Of a stretch of 52,707 nt of DNA, positions 33,929 to 42,291 are shown piece after piece. The DNA lies in contig CAJOGQ010000018.1 of NCBI GenBank assembly GCA_905234125.1, positions 1 to 52,707 of the forward strand. Reading direction: 5' to 3'. Below the pieces are notes generated by a model that saw nothing but the letters and a program-made list of their open reading frames with translations, searched no databases and was not told where the DNA came from. The translations under genes and the position numbers were made by a program. The stretch is from an uncultured Bacteroidaceae bacterium (GTDB lineage: Bacteria > Bacteroidota > Bacteroidia > Bacteroidales > Bacteroidaceae). Each line of letters starts with the position of its first letter. Within the stretch, counting starts at the first letter, position 1.

Positions 33929-34495
33929 CTACTCTCTGATAATTGTAAATTGTCCGTTAGCATCAATCTTGATGATACTGCTGGGCTTATGCTTCTCGCG
34001 ACTTTGCCGACTGTACTTCACCACATAATCCACGGCGTTCTTGATTTCGTCGCTGATCTCGTCAAAAGTCTGTGGAGTGGGTTCGCCACTGATATTGGCA
34101 CTGGTGCTCACAATGGGCTTCTGGAAACGGAAACAGAGTTCCTTGCTGAATTCCTCCTTTGTGATGCGCAATCCGGCACTTCCATCCTCTGCAATCACAT
34201 TGGGGGCCAAACCTGTCACATTGTCGAAGATGACGGTGAGGGGCTTTTCGCTCAACTCTATCATATCCCATGTGACATCTGCCACGTTGCGTACATAACG
34301 TTGCAGACGTATATCGCTATCCACCAAGCAGATGAGCGCCTTGCTGTCCTCTCTCTTCTTGATGGCAAATACCTTCTTTACGGCTTCTTCGTTGGTGGCA
34401 TCACATCCGATGCCCCAAACGGTGTCGGTGGGGTAGAGAATGATGCCCCCCGCCTTCATTACCTCAATGGCTTTCTTTACTTCGTCCTGTAACAT
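33929..34495 (-). CDS. L-threonylcarbamoyladenylate synthase (Sua5/YrdC family)
   Basis: First step of t6A modification of tRNAs that read ANN codons. 188 residues, single YrdC domain. GGIILYPTDTVWGIGCDAT, VFAIKKREDSKALICLV, KPLTVIFDN, GSAGLRITKEEFSKEL and PIVSTSANISGEPTP are the expected motifs for threonine, bicarbonate and ATP binding. No Sua5 C-terminal domain is present, so it is the YrdC/TsaC type. The ClC gene follows after 3 bases. Upstream is an AAATGATA array and prfC. Confidence 0.94.
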   Translation of the reverse strand: MLQDEVKKAIEVMKAGGIILYPTDTVWGIGCDATNEEAVKKVFAIKKREDSKALICLVDSDIRLQRYVRNVADVTWDMIELSEKPLTVIFDNVTGLAPNVIAEDGSAGLRITKEEFSKELCFRFQKPIVSTSANISGEPTPQTFDEISDEIKNAVDYVVKYSRQSREKHKPSSIIKIDANGQFTIIRE

Positions 34496-34498
34496 GCG

Positions 34499-34538
34499 CT
34501 ATGATAAATGATAAATGATAAATGATAAATGATAAATC
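34499..34538 (+). repeat. AAATGATA array upstream of sua5
   Basis: Plus strand: GCGCTATGATAAATGATAAA repeated to 34,538, about five 8-base units. Opposite orientation to the array at 32,040. Confidence 0.8.
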
Positions 34539-34556
34539 GCCCAGCGCGTGGGCTGG

Positions 34557-36149
34557 TTAAAACTCGCTGGTGAAGTGGAACTTGATATGTTTGAAATCTT
34601 GTTGCGCCATTTGCAGTACGTAGTTGGAGTCAGCCAAGAACACGTCGCGGTCTTCTTTGTCCTTCGCCATATACTGATATTTGCGCTTCTTGAAGGCTTC
34701 CAGTTCGGCATCATCATCACTCTCTATCCAGCAGGCTTTGTAGAGACTCACGGGTTCCCACTTGCACTTGGCGTTGTACTCGTTCTCAAGGCGATACTGG
34801 ATGACCTCGAATTGCAACTGTCCCACTGTGCCGATAATCTTACGATTATTGAACTGATTCACAAACAACTGTGCCACACCTTCGTCCATCAACTGGTTGA
34901 TACCCTTTTCCAACTGCTTGGTCTTCATCGGGTCAGCATTCTCGATGTACTTAAACATCTCTGGTGAGAAACTGGGCAGTCCCTTGAAGTGAAGTTGTTC
35001 GCCTTCGGTCAAGGTGTCACCAATCTTGAAGATGCCATTGTCTGGCAGACCCACGATATCGCCAGGATAGGCCTCGTCTATGGTGCTTTTGCGTTGCGCC
35101 ATGAACTGAGTGGGACTGGAGAAACGCACCGTCTTGCCATTGCGGACATGCAGATAGGGGGCATTCCTGACGAACTTGCCTGAGCAGACTTTGCAGAAGG
35201 CGGTACACGAACGGTGATTGGGGTCGATGTTGGCCGTAATCTTGAAGATAAAGCCTGTGAACTTGGGCTCTTCTGGTTGCACCATACGTTCCTCAGCTGT
35301 TGTGGGGCGTGGGTTGGGAGCAATCTCCACAAAGCAATCCAAGAGTTCCTGCACACCAAAGTTGTTCAGCGCTGAACCAAAGAAGACGGGAGCCACTTCA
35401 GCCTCTAAATAGGTGTTCACGTCAAAGGTGTCATACACCCCATCAATCATCTCCAAGTCTTCACGCAGTTTCTCCGCATCTTGTTCGCCTACACGCTCCT
35501 CCAGTTCCTTTGAATGGATGTCCACATTCACCTTCTCCGTCACCATTTGCTTGTTGGGGGTGAAGAGATTGAGGTTTTCCTCGTAGATATTGTAAACACC
35601 CTTGAAGCGTGCACCTTGGTTGATAGGCCAGGAGAGGGGGCGCACCTTGATTTGCAGTTCGCTCTCCACCTCGTCCAGAAGGTCGAAGGGGTCTTTGCCC
35701 TCACGATCCATCTTGTTGATGAACACGATGACTGGGGTCTTTCTCATACGGCATACCGTCATCAGTTTCCTCGTCTGTGCCTCCACACCTTTGGCACCAT
35801 CGATAACGATGATGGCGGAATCCACGGCTGTCAAGGTACGGAAAGTGTCTTCTGCAAAGTCTTGGTGACCAGGGGTGTCGAGGATATTCACCTTATAGGG
35901 TGGTAGACTTGGATCGAGATGTGGGGGCAGATAATCAAACTCCATCACCGATGTGCTCACAGATATACCACGTTGTTTCTCGATTTCCATCCAGTCCGAG
36001 GTGGCAGTCTTCTTGATTTTATTACTTTTCACTGCACCAGCCACCTGAATCTGTCCGCCAAACAGCAGCAGTTTCTCCGTCAATGTGGTCTTACCAGCAT
36101 CAGGGTGCGAGATAATCGCAAATGTTCGTCTTCTTTCTATTTCGCTATG

Positions 36150-36152
<3 letters not shown>
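34557..36152 (-). CDS. prfC: Peptide chain release factor 3
   Basis: GTPase that recycles RF1/RF2 after termination. 531 residues, standard length. [20 protein letters not shown] is the P-loop, [15 protein letters not shown] is switch [21 protein letters not shown] is G3, and [20 protein letters not shown] is G4. Domain II and the C-terminal domain follow ([37 protein letters not shown]), matching RF3. It is a single gene flanked by two AAATGATA arrays. Confidence 0.96.
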
Positions 36153-36193
<41 letters not shown>

Positions 36194-36194
36194 G

Positions 36195-36554
36195 TTATGC
36201 CATATTCTTCTTTGTCGTTTTTATGGATGCTATTAATATTCTTATTATTTCATCTAAATCTTGTTTCAATGACTCATAAAGTTTTTCTTCTAAAAAATTT
36301 GCTTTATGGAGTACAACGAGCCAATAGGAAGTTTCGCTGGCCTCTTTGAGGGCAATATTCAACTTACTAATAAAATCCGCTTTACTTTGTCCCTGAATCC
36401 CTTCGTGTATATTTGCCCCAATGCTTGTTCCGCTACGAAACAACTGTTTAGACATAATATCTTCCCGCTTTTCTTTCAAAAGAAATTTATAACAGTTTGA
36501 TATCCGAATAGCAAAGTCTACAGATTTATCAACAAGTATATTATCGTGTGTCAT
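36195..36554 (-). CDS. Four-helix-bundle protein (23S rRNA intervening sequence protein family)
   Basis: 119 residues, all helical. DKSVDFAIRISNCYKFLLKE, QLFRSGTSIGANIHEGIQGQ, SKADFISKLNIALKEASETS and YWLVVLHKANFLEEKLYESL are the TIGR02436/PF05635 signature. The family was first seen inside 23S rRNA intervening sequences but is mostly found, as here, as a free gene of unknown function; a role with diversity-generating retroelements is known for some relatives (Avd), but no reverse transcriptase is present. It is bracketed on both sides by AAATGATA arrays, which suggests insertion as a small unit between prfC and rfbD. Confidence 0.9.
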   Translation of the reverse strand: MTHDNILVDKSVDFAIRISNCYKFLLKEKREDIMSKQLFRSGTSIGANIHEGIQGQSKADFISKLNIALKEASETSYWLVVLHKANFLEEKLYESLKQDLDEIIRILIASIKTTKKNMA

Positions 36555-36562
36555 GACCTACG

Positions 36563-36597
36563 TTTATCATTTTTCATTTCTCATTTATCATTTAGAA
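36563..36597 (-). repeat. AAATGATA array with a hairpin head in the 3' end of rfbD
   Basis: Minus strand: the palindrome GAAGTTTGTGTGCACAAACT-TC (36,594-36,615) is followed by TAAATGATAAATGAGAAATG. The palindrome encodes the last residues of RfbD and the array provides the stop. Confidence 0.75.
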
Positions 36598-37465
36598 GTT
36601 TGTGCACACAAACTTCGAGCGAGTCTTCCCAATATGGAACCTCAATGCCATAAGTGCGCTTGATCTTCGTCTTGTCCAATACCGAATAGTGAGGTCTATT
36701 TGCGGGGGTGGGGTACTCTTCCGTGTGGAGCGGACGCACATGACAAGTGGTGATGCCTGCGAGGCGGTGTATCGCCTTCGTAAAGTCGTACCATGAAATC
36801 ACCCCTTCGTTGCTGAAATGATAGATGCCAGGCACGATGCCCTTGTTGATGGCCACGAAGATGACCGTCGCTAAGTCTCTTGCGTATGTGGGGGTACCCA
36901 CTTGGTCGAAGATGACACCCAACTCTGGCTTCTCCTTGCCCAAACGTATCATCGTCTTCACGAAGTTGTTGCCAAAGGTGGAGTAGAGCCAAGCTGTGCG
37001 AATGATGAGGTAGTTCTGGCAGTTTGCCTTCACGCTCTCTTCACCTTCCAACTTTGTGCGTCCATACACAGAATTGGGACACGTAGGCAGTTCCTCCGTC
37101 ATGGGTTTGTAGTTGGTGCCGTCAAAAACATAGTCTGTGCTGATCTGCACCATACTTCCACCTCGTTTTCCCACTGCTTTGGCCAAATAGCCAGGGGCGA
37201 TGTTATTAAGCAGATTGCAGAAGTCCTCATTGCTCTCTGCCTTGTCCACAGCCGTGAATGCAGCGCAGTTCACGATGCAGTCAATCTTGTTCTCCTCCAC
37301 GAAAGCCTCCACTTCAGCCTCGTTGGTGATGTCTAATTTCTGTGCCACAGAGCCTTCTGGGATGACGACATCCGTAAAGAAGTACTCATGCTGCGGGTTG
37401 TCCTTTGCCTGCAACTGCATCTCATTGCCGAGTTGCCCGTTGCATCCTGTTACTAAAATTCTCAT
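36581..37465 (-). CDS. rfbD: dTDP-4-dehydrorhamnose reductase
   Basis: Final step of dTDP-L-rhamnose synthesis (NADPH-dependent). 294 residues, short-chain dehydrogenase fold: ILVTGCNGQLGNEMQLQAKD binds the cofactor, CIVNCAAFTAVDKAESNEDF follows, and YGRTKLEGE carries the catalytic YxxxK. VQISTDYVFDGTNYKPMTEE supplies the Thr. C-terminal region: VISWYDFTKAIHRLAGITTC. The other rfb genes (A, B, C) are not in the window. The last residues VCVHKLLNDK are encoded by the hairpin head and start of an AAATGATA array, so the native tail may have been altered. The start is preceded by a poly-A/T stretch with AAAAAGGAATAG. Confidence 0.94.
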   Translation of the reverse strand: MRILVTGCNGQLGNEMQLQAKDNPQHEYFFTDVVIPEGSVAQKLDITNEAEVEAFVEENKIDCIVNCAAFTAVDKAESNEDFCNLLNNIAPGYLAKAVGKRGGSMVQISTDYVFDGTNYKPMTEELPTCPNSVYGRTKLEGEESVKANCQNYLIIRTAWLYSTFGNNFVKTMIRLGKEKPELGVIFDQVGTPTYARDLATVIFVAINKGIVPGIYHFSNEGVISWYDFTKAIHRLAGITTCHVRPLHTEEYPTPANRPHYSVLDKTKIKRTYGIEVPYWEDSLEVCVHKLLNDK

Positions 37466-37485
37466 ATTTAACTATTCCTTTTTTA

Positions 37486-37516
37486 TTATTTCTCATTTCT
37501 CATTTAGGCGCAGCCG
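37486..37516 (-). repeat. AAATGAGA array after the DUF4924 stop
   Basis: Minus strand: GCGGCTGCGCCTAAATGAGA then AATGAGAAATAATAAAA. Same head (GC-rich) and tail layout as at 32,040. Confidence 0.7.
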
Positions 37517-37517
37517 C

Positions 37518-38063
37518 TTAAAACTCCACCTCCCCCTCTTTGTCCTTCTGATAGTAGTCGCTCAACATACCGATGAACTTGGCAATATGGTCGATGGCTG
37601 TTGCTGTCTCTGCAGATATCTCCTTCTTCTGTGCTCTCAGCAGCATCACTCCATACAGTGCATCAAAGCAATTCTCTATCTCTCCCTTCTCTTGACTCTC
37701 CGGACTTTTTGCCCTCAACTCTACGATGAATGGTAAGGCTTTGTAGTACGATGCCGAATAGAAAGGATGTTTGCTCGATTTCAGCAACTGTGCATGCAAG
37801 TCGTTCAGGATAATCAAGATGTTCTTGTTCACTTGCAGATGCCCTTTCTTTGTCACCCCCTCCTCTCTCATCATTTGTATCAGGTTCTCATACCATCCTT
37901 TCAGTTCTTCGCTCTTTTCGGCATCGAGACCAAACATGGGGATATACTCCCTTTCCATCCTCTCCACATCCAAATCGTAGGCACGCAATGTGTCTTCCAC
38001 CTGCCACATGTACAGCAGATATTCTGCCACATTCTTCTTCTTCAGTTGTTCTGCTATATACAT
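37518..38063 (-). CDS. DUF4924 family protein
   Basis: 181 residues from the ATG at 38,063 (MYIAEQLKKKNVAEYLLYMW), chosen because AAAGAGG lies six bases upstream; seven more codons are open further up. All-helical, cytosolic, no membrane segment. VEDTLRAYDLDVERMEREYI, LHAQLLKSSKHPFYSASYYK and ALPFIVELRAKS are typical of this Bacteroidales family of unknown function. It sits between a LysE-type transporter (49 bases upstream) and rfbD; the layout suggests cotranscription but not shared function. Confidence 0.86.
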   Translation of the reverse strand: MYIAEQLKKKNVAEYLLYMWQVEDTLRAYDLDVERMEREYIPMFGLDAEKSEELKGWYENLIQMMREEGVTKKGHLQVNKNILIILNDLHAQLLKSSKHPFYSASYYKALPFIVELRAKSPESQEKGEIENCFDALYGVMLLRAQKKEISAETATAIDHIAKFIGMLSDYYQKDKEGEVEF

Positions 38064-38084
38064 CGCCTCTTTCCCATTTATCAT

Positions 38085-38112
38085 TTATCATTTTTATCAT
38101 TTCTCATTTAGC
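38085..38112 (-). repeat. AAATGATA array after the LysE stop
   Basis: Minus strand: GCGTGACGCTTAGCTAAATG then AGAAATGATAAAAATGATAA. The head encodes the last residues of the LysE protein. Confidence 0.7.
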
Positions 38113-38861
38113 TAAGCGTCACGCAGCGCCCCTCCTCCAAACGGTATGTAATGGAAGGTATGTCCTGTCAGGGCATACACAATCATGATGGCACTCACCA
38201 CCATCACGGTAATGCCGATGATGCGGTTGATGCGCCACAGCACCTGATGGCTGAATCGAGCCCTCACCTTGTCCACAATCCACGTTAAGCCAAACCACCA
38301 TGCCAGTGCGCCCACAACGATGAAGATGTAACCCACGGTCTGCACAATCCAGTTGCCGGCCAAAATAAAGGTGAACTGGCCGAACAAGGCCACGAACAGC
38401 AGGATAATCAATGGGTTGGACACCGTAATGATGAAGCCAGAGATGATGAAGCCGTTCAGTCGGTTCTTCGTCTCCACAGGCGAGGCTCTATCCACCACCT
38501 TTTGCTTGGGGATGCTCCTGAAGGTGTACACACCAAAGGCGAACAACAATACAGAGCCTATCACCTTGATCCATAAGGCGATGGTGGCATCCTCGATGAT
38601 GTCCACCACCAGATACATGAAGTAACCCGTGATGATGGCATAGAGGATGTCGCTGATGCTCGCACCGATGCCTGTGGCAAATCCTTCCCAACGTCCCTTG
38701 TTCAGGGTGCGTTGCACTGTCAGGATGCCCACTGGCCCCATAGGTGCAGAGGCCAACACGCCAATCAGAAAACCTTTCATCATTTCCTCAAACACACCCA
38801 CATCCTTCATCCATTCCTGGAAGTTCAGTTCGGGTATTTGAGGTATTGCTTGTAATATCAT
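38112..38861 (-). CDS. LysE family translocator
   Basis: Inner-membrane exporter of the LysE/RhtB family, which expels amino acids or related compounds. 249 residues. After about 25 soluble residues (LQAIPQIPELNFQEWMKDVG) come six hydrophobic segments, starting with FLIGVLASAPMGPVGILTVQ, where GP(V)GP-like Pro/Gly motifs are a family hallmark, then ATGIGASISDILYAIITGYF. The 25-residue lead may be extra: an alternative start is MMKGFLIGV. The substrate cannot be inferred. It is flanked by AAATGATA arrays on both sides. Confidence 0.85.
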   Translation of the reverse strand: MILQAIPQIPELNFQEWMKDVGVFEEMMKGFLIGVLASAPMGPVGILTVQRTLNKGRWEGFATGIGASISDILYAIITGYFMYLVVDIIEDATIALWIKVIGSVLLFAFGVYTFRSIPKQKVVDRASPVETKNRLNGFIISGFIITVSNPLIILLFVALFGQFTFILAGNWIVQTVGYIFIVVGALAWWFGLTWIVDKVRARFSHQVLWRINRIIGITVMVVSAIMIVYALTGHTFHYIPFGGGALRDA

Positions 38862-38872
38862 TCTTTACTCCT

Positions 38873-38917
38873 CATTTTTCATTTATCATTTATCATTTCT
38901 CATTTAGCGAAGCGCCT
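38873..38917 (-). repeat. AAATGATA array between the esterase and LysE genes
   Basis: Minus strand: GGCGCTTCGCTAAATGAGAA and ATGATAAATGATAAATGAAA. It begins at the esterase stop. Confidence 0.75.
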
Positions 38918-39786
38918 CATTTAGGGCTCTGCCCGCCTATCGTCTCTAACCACGCACTCAAATCATTCATCATCTCCTTGTGATATCTAAAGTTCTCCCT
39001 GATTCCCCAGCCGTGTCCACCAGAAGGGTAGATGCACATGGTGGCTTTGATGCCACACTTCTTCAATGCCAAGTAGTAGTTCACGCTGTTCTGCGATGGC
39101 ACCACACGGTCATCGTCGCTCAGCAACATGATGGCAGGAGGTGTCTGACGGGTCACCTGCAGTTCGTTGCTGTAGAGGTCGGCCATCTCCTGCGAGGCCT
39201 CTTCGCCAATCAGTCCATGACGGCTACCCTTGTGGGTGTACTGGTAGTTGAAGGTGACGACGGGATAGAACAGGATTTGGAAAGCTGGCACCGTGAGCGA
39301 GTCGCTGTGGGTGGCAACGGTTGTGGCCAGATGTCCACCTGCCGATGAACCCATGATACCCACCTTCTTGGGGTTGATGTTCCATTTCTGCGCATTCTCC
39401 CTCACCACTCTGAGTGCTTCCTTCGCATCGCTAATGGGTACATCGGGATTGGCATGTGGCATACGATACTTCAGCACAATCAACGCTATGCCTCGTTCGT
39501 TGAAGAAAGGTGCCCAGTCATACCCCTCATGTCCTGTGGCCAGATGGGTGTAGCCACCGCCAGGACAGCAAACCACGGCCAGTCCTGTGGCTTTCGAAGC
39601 CTCAGGCAGGAACACACGGATGGAGGGTTTGAAGTTCTGCTTCGAATCGTCAAACGGCCGGGTCTTGTCGATGCCGTTGCTGTTGGGCAGACCTTCTGGC
39701 CATAGGTCGATGTCGAAGGCCGGCTGTTGTGCCCGGACAGAGAGCAAACTGAGAATGCTGAACATAAAAAGGGCTATCTTTTTCAT
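38917..39786 (-). CDS. Secreted alpha/beta-hydrolase, acetyl-esterase-like
   Basis: 289 residues with a signal peptide (MKKIALFMFSILSLLSVRA-Q). VVCCPGGGYTHLATGHEGYD is the oxyanion region (HGGG-like CPGGGY), GIMGSSAGGHLATTVATHSD holds the nucleophile Ser in GSSAG, SDDDRVVPSQNSVNYYLALK carries the Asp and YPSGGHGWG the His. The relatives I recognise (BD-FAE, AXE1-like) deacetylate plant polysaccharides, which fits a gut or rumen Prevotella; the actual substrate is not determined. The gene has its own divergent promoter shared with the ROK kinase region. Confidence 0.88.
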   Translation of the reverse strand: MKKIALFMFSILSLLSVRAQQPAFDIDLWPEGLPNSNGIDKTRPFDDSKQNFKPSIRVFLPEASKATGLAVVCCPGGGYTHLATGHEGYDWAPFFNERGIALIVLKYRMPHANPDVPISDAKEALRVVRENAQKWNINPKKVGIMGSSAGGHLATTVATHSDSLTVPAFQILFYPVVTFNYQYTHKGSRHGLIGEEASQEMADLYSNELQVTRQTPPAIMLLSDDDRVVPSQNSVNYYLALKKCGIKATMCIYPSGGHGWGIRENFRYHKEMMNDLSAWLETIGGQSPK

Positions 39787-39815
39787 CTTTTCTGATGTTA
39801 TGTGATAAAATATTT

Positions 39816-39857
39816 TGCAAAGGTAAGGAAAATAAGTGAAAAATCCCTATCTTTGCC
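39816..39857. promoter_or_regulatory. Divergent promoters of the esterase (minus) and ROK kinase (plus) genes
   Basis: Minus strand -7 box TACCTTTGCA at 39,825-39,816; plus strand TATCTTTGCC at 39,848-39,857. Confidence 0.7.
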
Positions 39858-39887
39858 GATAAATCGTAAATACAAACAAAAGAAAAC

Positions 39888-39911
39888 AAATTGTAAATTG
39901 TAAATTGTTAA
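39888..39911 (+). repeat. AATTGTAA array at the ROK kinase translation start
   Basis: AAATTGTAAATTGTAAATTG in the leader, directly before the ATG. The same unit fills the spacers at 43,711-43,739 and 45,806-45,839. Confidence 0.7.
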
Positions 39912-39919
39912 ATAGATTT

Positions 39920-40921
39920 ATGGATACACAAAAGCCTTATGTGATAGGTGTGGACCTCGGAGGTACCAACACCGTTTTTGGAATCGTCGATGCCCGTGGT
40001 GACATTGTGGCACAGGACTCCATCAAGACACAAGCCTACAAGACTGCCGACGCATTTGTTGAGGCAGGTGTGGAATGTCTCAAACCGCTGATTGCACAAG
40101 TAGGGGGTCTCGACAAGATTGCCGGCATGGGCATCGGAGCTCCCAATGCCAACTACTACACAGGAGCCATCGAGTATGCGCCTAACCTCTCGTGGGCACA
40201 TGACGGGGTGGTGCCACTCGCCCAGATGTTCTCCGACCGTCTCTCAACTCTTGCTCCTTGCTCCTCGCCCCTTGCTCCGCTAAAAGTTCGCATCACCAAC
40301 GATGCCAATGCCGCTGCGATGGGCGAGATGACCTATGGAGTGGCTCGTGGTATGAAAAATTTCATCGTCATCACTCTTGGCACAGGCGTGGGGTCTGGTA
40401 TCGTCATCAATGGTCAGTTGGTCTATGGTCATGACGGTTTTGCTGGTGAACTGGGGCATGTGAAGGTGGATCATAGCGCTAATGCACGATTGTGTGGCTG
40501 CGGACGGCATGGCTGTCTTGAGGCATATTGCTCTGCCACGGGTATGGCTCGTACGGCTCGTGAGATGCTGCAACTGAGCGAACAGCCTTCTTTGTTGCGC
40601 GAGAAGAACCCCGACGACATCGAGTCGATTGATGTCTTTCTGGCGGCACAGCAGGGCGACGAAATGGCGAAAGGAATCTTTAACTATACGGGTTTCACTT
40701 TGGGTGAGGCATGTGCAGACTTTGCTGCCTTTTCTTCGCCCGAAGCATTCATCTTTTTCGGAGGGCTTTGCAAGGCGGGTGACCTCATCATGAAGCCCAT
40801 AGAGGAAGCTTACAACCGGTCTGTCATGCCCATCTTCCGTGGCAAGGCCAAGTTCCTTGTCAGTTCGCTGATGAACGCCAACGCCGCTGTCCTTGGTGCT
40901 TCTGCCTTGGCTTGGGAGTGA
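39920..40921 (+). CDS. ROK family sugar kinase (glucokinase-like) with a repeat-encoded loop
   Basis: 333 residues from the ATG at 39,920; a TTG five codons earlier is rejected. VIGVDLGGTNTVFGIVDARG is the ATP-phosphate site, GIGAPNANYYTGAIEYAPNL the sugar site, TLGTGVGSGIVINGQLVYG follows, and GELGHVKVDHSANARLCGCG with RHGCLEAYCSATG is the ROK zinc site. It most likely phosphorylates glucose. Between PLAQMFSD and VRITNDANAAAMGEM lie about 14 extra residues (RLSTLAPCSSPLAPLK), encoded by CTCAACTCTTGCTCCTTGCT and so on, a join of the GTTGAGA and GGAGCAAG repeat families, where relatives have a short strand. Confidence 0.92.
   Translation: MDTQKPYVIGVDLGGTNTVFGIVDARGDIVAQDSIKTQAYKTADAFVEAGVECLKPLIAQVGGLDKIAGMGIGAPNANYYTGAIEYAPNLSWAHDGVVPLAQMFSDRLSTLAPCSSPLAPLKVRITNDANAAAMGEMTYGVARGMKNFIVITLGTGVGSGIVINGQLVYGHDGFAGELGHVKVDHSANARLCGCGRHGCLEAYCSATGMARTAREMLQLSEQPSLLREKNPDDIESIDVFLAAQQGDEMAKGIFNYTGFTLGEACADFAAFSSPEAFIFFGGLCKAGDLIMKPIEEAYNRSVMPIFRGKAKFLVSSLMNANAAVLGASALAWE
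40240..40285 (+). repeat. Compound repeat inside the ROK kinase gene
   Basis: CTCTCAACTCTTGCTCCTTG then CTCCTCGCCCCTTGCTCCGC. It matches, in sequence and order, the right arm of the repeat at 3048-3075. Confidence 0.75.
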
Positions 40922-41149
40922 TTGCACCATCAGCGGAGCTCCCACCAGCGGGATGCCCAACCATATCCAGTTACACCAAAATTCGTGCCACACCAGCAGA
41001 GCCACAAATTCCACCAGCAGGAAGATTGCCGTTGGATAACCCCATACGAGAAACAAGTTCTCGCCTGTAGGTTCTCTATTGCTCATTACTTCCCCACGGA
41101 CGCGGGTGATGATGTCAAGTTCCTCTGAATAAGTCATTGGAATATCCAT
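40922..41149 (-). pseudogene. Truncated Bacteroidales membrane protein
   Basis: An intact promoter (TACCTTTGCAT at 41,157-41,167 region) and ATG at 41,149 lead into MDIPMTYSEELDIITRVRGE, then NLFLVWGYPTAIFLLVEFVALL and IWLGIPLVGAPLMVQ. This resembles the N-terminus, with two membrane segments, of a conserved four-segment membrane protein of about 180-200 residues. The conserved part ends where the convergent ROK kinase gene begins to overlap; the frame remains open for another 214 codons antisense to that gene, which do not look like protein. So the second half appears lost. The family identification is from memory and moderate. Confidence 0.5.
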
Positions 41150-41251
41150 TTTCGTATGCAAAGGTAGTAAAAAATTTGCACATGAAAACAATATGAAGTG
41201 CTTTTTCTCCATATTCTTGCGAAACGGAGCTAAAATAGCGGAAAGGTTAGC

Positions 41252-41995
41252 CTATCTTGGCGAGAGGAACGGCGTCTTAGTCAGTCCACCATAGCTCTTG
41301 GCTGCCACTTGCAGTGCCTCCTCCGTGGTGTACTGTTGATACAATGTACAGCGGGTGACGATGGACTGTGATGAACAGCGGTCACCCATCACCTTGACCA
41401 ATGCCCAACCCTTCATCACGTCTGCAAACTCCTCGCCCTTCAACACATAGCGCCCGTCAACCAGTGTCATGTCGCCCCACGATATTTTACGCATACTGAA
41501 CCGCACTCGTGGAACGGCATCCTCTCCCGTCTGCACGGCAGTATAGAGCCACAGCTCCTCCCAATAGTTATACTCGTCCTTCCCAAGGTCTGTCAGCAAG
41601 GCGGGCATACCATCCACCTCGCCCAATTCTTGCTTGATTGCCGGGAGTTTACCATCGCTCATCGGTATGCCCGGCATCAGAAACGACGCATCATCCATCC
41701 GTCTTCGCTCCACATACACCGCCGTCAGGCGGTTGGCCAACGATGCGAAGTTCTGATAGGCTGTCGGCCGTTCGGTAAACATCAATTCCTTACAACCAAA
41801 CCGTACCATCTTCCACAGTGCGGTCGTGTGACGCATCTTCTGCCGAGCAACGAATTGTGACCGTGTATTGCTCCGCTTCTGATCCGAGGTCGATACTCGG
41901 GTTATCAACTTTCCCTGCTTCATGTAGGTCGTGATACCGGCCCTACGCAGGCTGCCAACCATCATCAGCCCCTTGGCTGTATGTTTCTGTCGCAT
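41252..41995 (-). CDS. Hypothetical protein of a Bacteroidales multi-copy family
   Basis: 247 residues from the ATG at 41,995 (MRQKHTAKGLMMVGSLRRAG), with AGGAG upstream. No signal peptide or membrane segment. The N-terminus is basic (QGKLITRVSTSDQKRSNTRS) and the rest mixed (MPGIPMSDGKLPAIKQELGE, VRFSMRKISWGDMTLVDGRY, VMKGWALVKVMGDRCSSQSI). I recall similar proteins occurring in several copies in Prevotella genomes, some annotated near DUF6266, but cannot confirm this. The upstream 290 bases hold two arrays of 11-bp tandem repeats, an unusual setting. The function is unknown. Confidence 0.65.
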   Translation of the reverse strand: MRQKHTAKGLMMVGSLRRAGITTYMKQGKLITRVSTSDQKRSNTRSQFVARQKMRHTTALWKMVRFGCKELMFTERPTAYQNFASLANRLTAVYVERRRMDDASFLMPGIPMSDGKLPAIKQELGEVDGMPALLTDLGKDEYNYWEELWLYTAVQTGEDAVPRVRFSMRKISWGDMTLVDGRYVLKGEEFADVMKGWALVKVMGDRCSSQSIVTRCTLYQQYTTEEALQVAAKSYGGLTKTPFLSPR

Positions 41996-42029
41996 CTTCA
42001 ATGTCTCCTATGTTTAAGTTACACATTCT

Positions 42030-42095
42030 TTCGTTGTTCCTTCGTTATTCCTTCGACGTTCCTTCGTCTTTGCCTCGGTGTTCCTTCGATGTTCC
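42030..42095 (+). repeat. Six tandem copies of TTCGNNNTTCC (11 bp)
   Basis: TTCGTTGTTCC, TTCGTTATTCC, TTCGACGTTCC, then TTCGTCTTTGCC (12 bases), TCGGTGTTCC (10) and TTCGATGTTCC. It lies 35 bases upstream of the hypothetical gene's start. Confidence 0.85.
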
Positions 42096-42149
42096 TCCCA
42101 TTTGTTTTCGGTTCATACACTGTTCTTCTACACCTGTTTTACGGTCTAT

Positions 42150-42193
42150 AACCGTACATCAACCGTACAACAACCGTACATCAACCGTAGAAC
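42150..42193 (+). repeat. Four tandem copies of AACCGTACATC (11 bp)
   Basis: AACCGTACATC, AACCGTACAAC, AACCGTACATC, AACCGTAGAAC. The first copy also pairs with ACGGT at 42,141 to form ACGGTctataACCGT. A further hairpin, GGGAGCA/TGCTCCC, lies at 42,208-42,231. Confidence 0.85.
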
Positions 42194-42291
42194 AACTGTG
42201 CATAAATGGGAGCAACATCCTTGCTGCTCCCTTGGTACTTGGGGGGTACACCGAACTTACGTCGTGGCAGTGTCGGTACAAAAATACGAGA

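Noticed and set aside
36195-36554. Diversity-generating retroelement around the four-helix-bundle gene
   Set aside because: No reverse transcriptase, template repeat or variable repeat is visible nearby.
40280-40921. Continuation of the truncated membrane gene antisense to the ROK kinase
   Set aside because: The open frame is a by-product of the kinase codons; only the 76 codons before the overlap look like protein.
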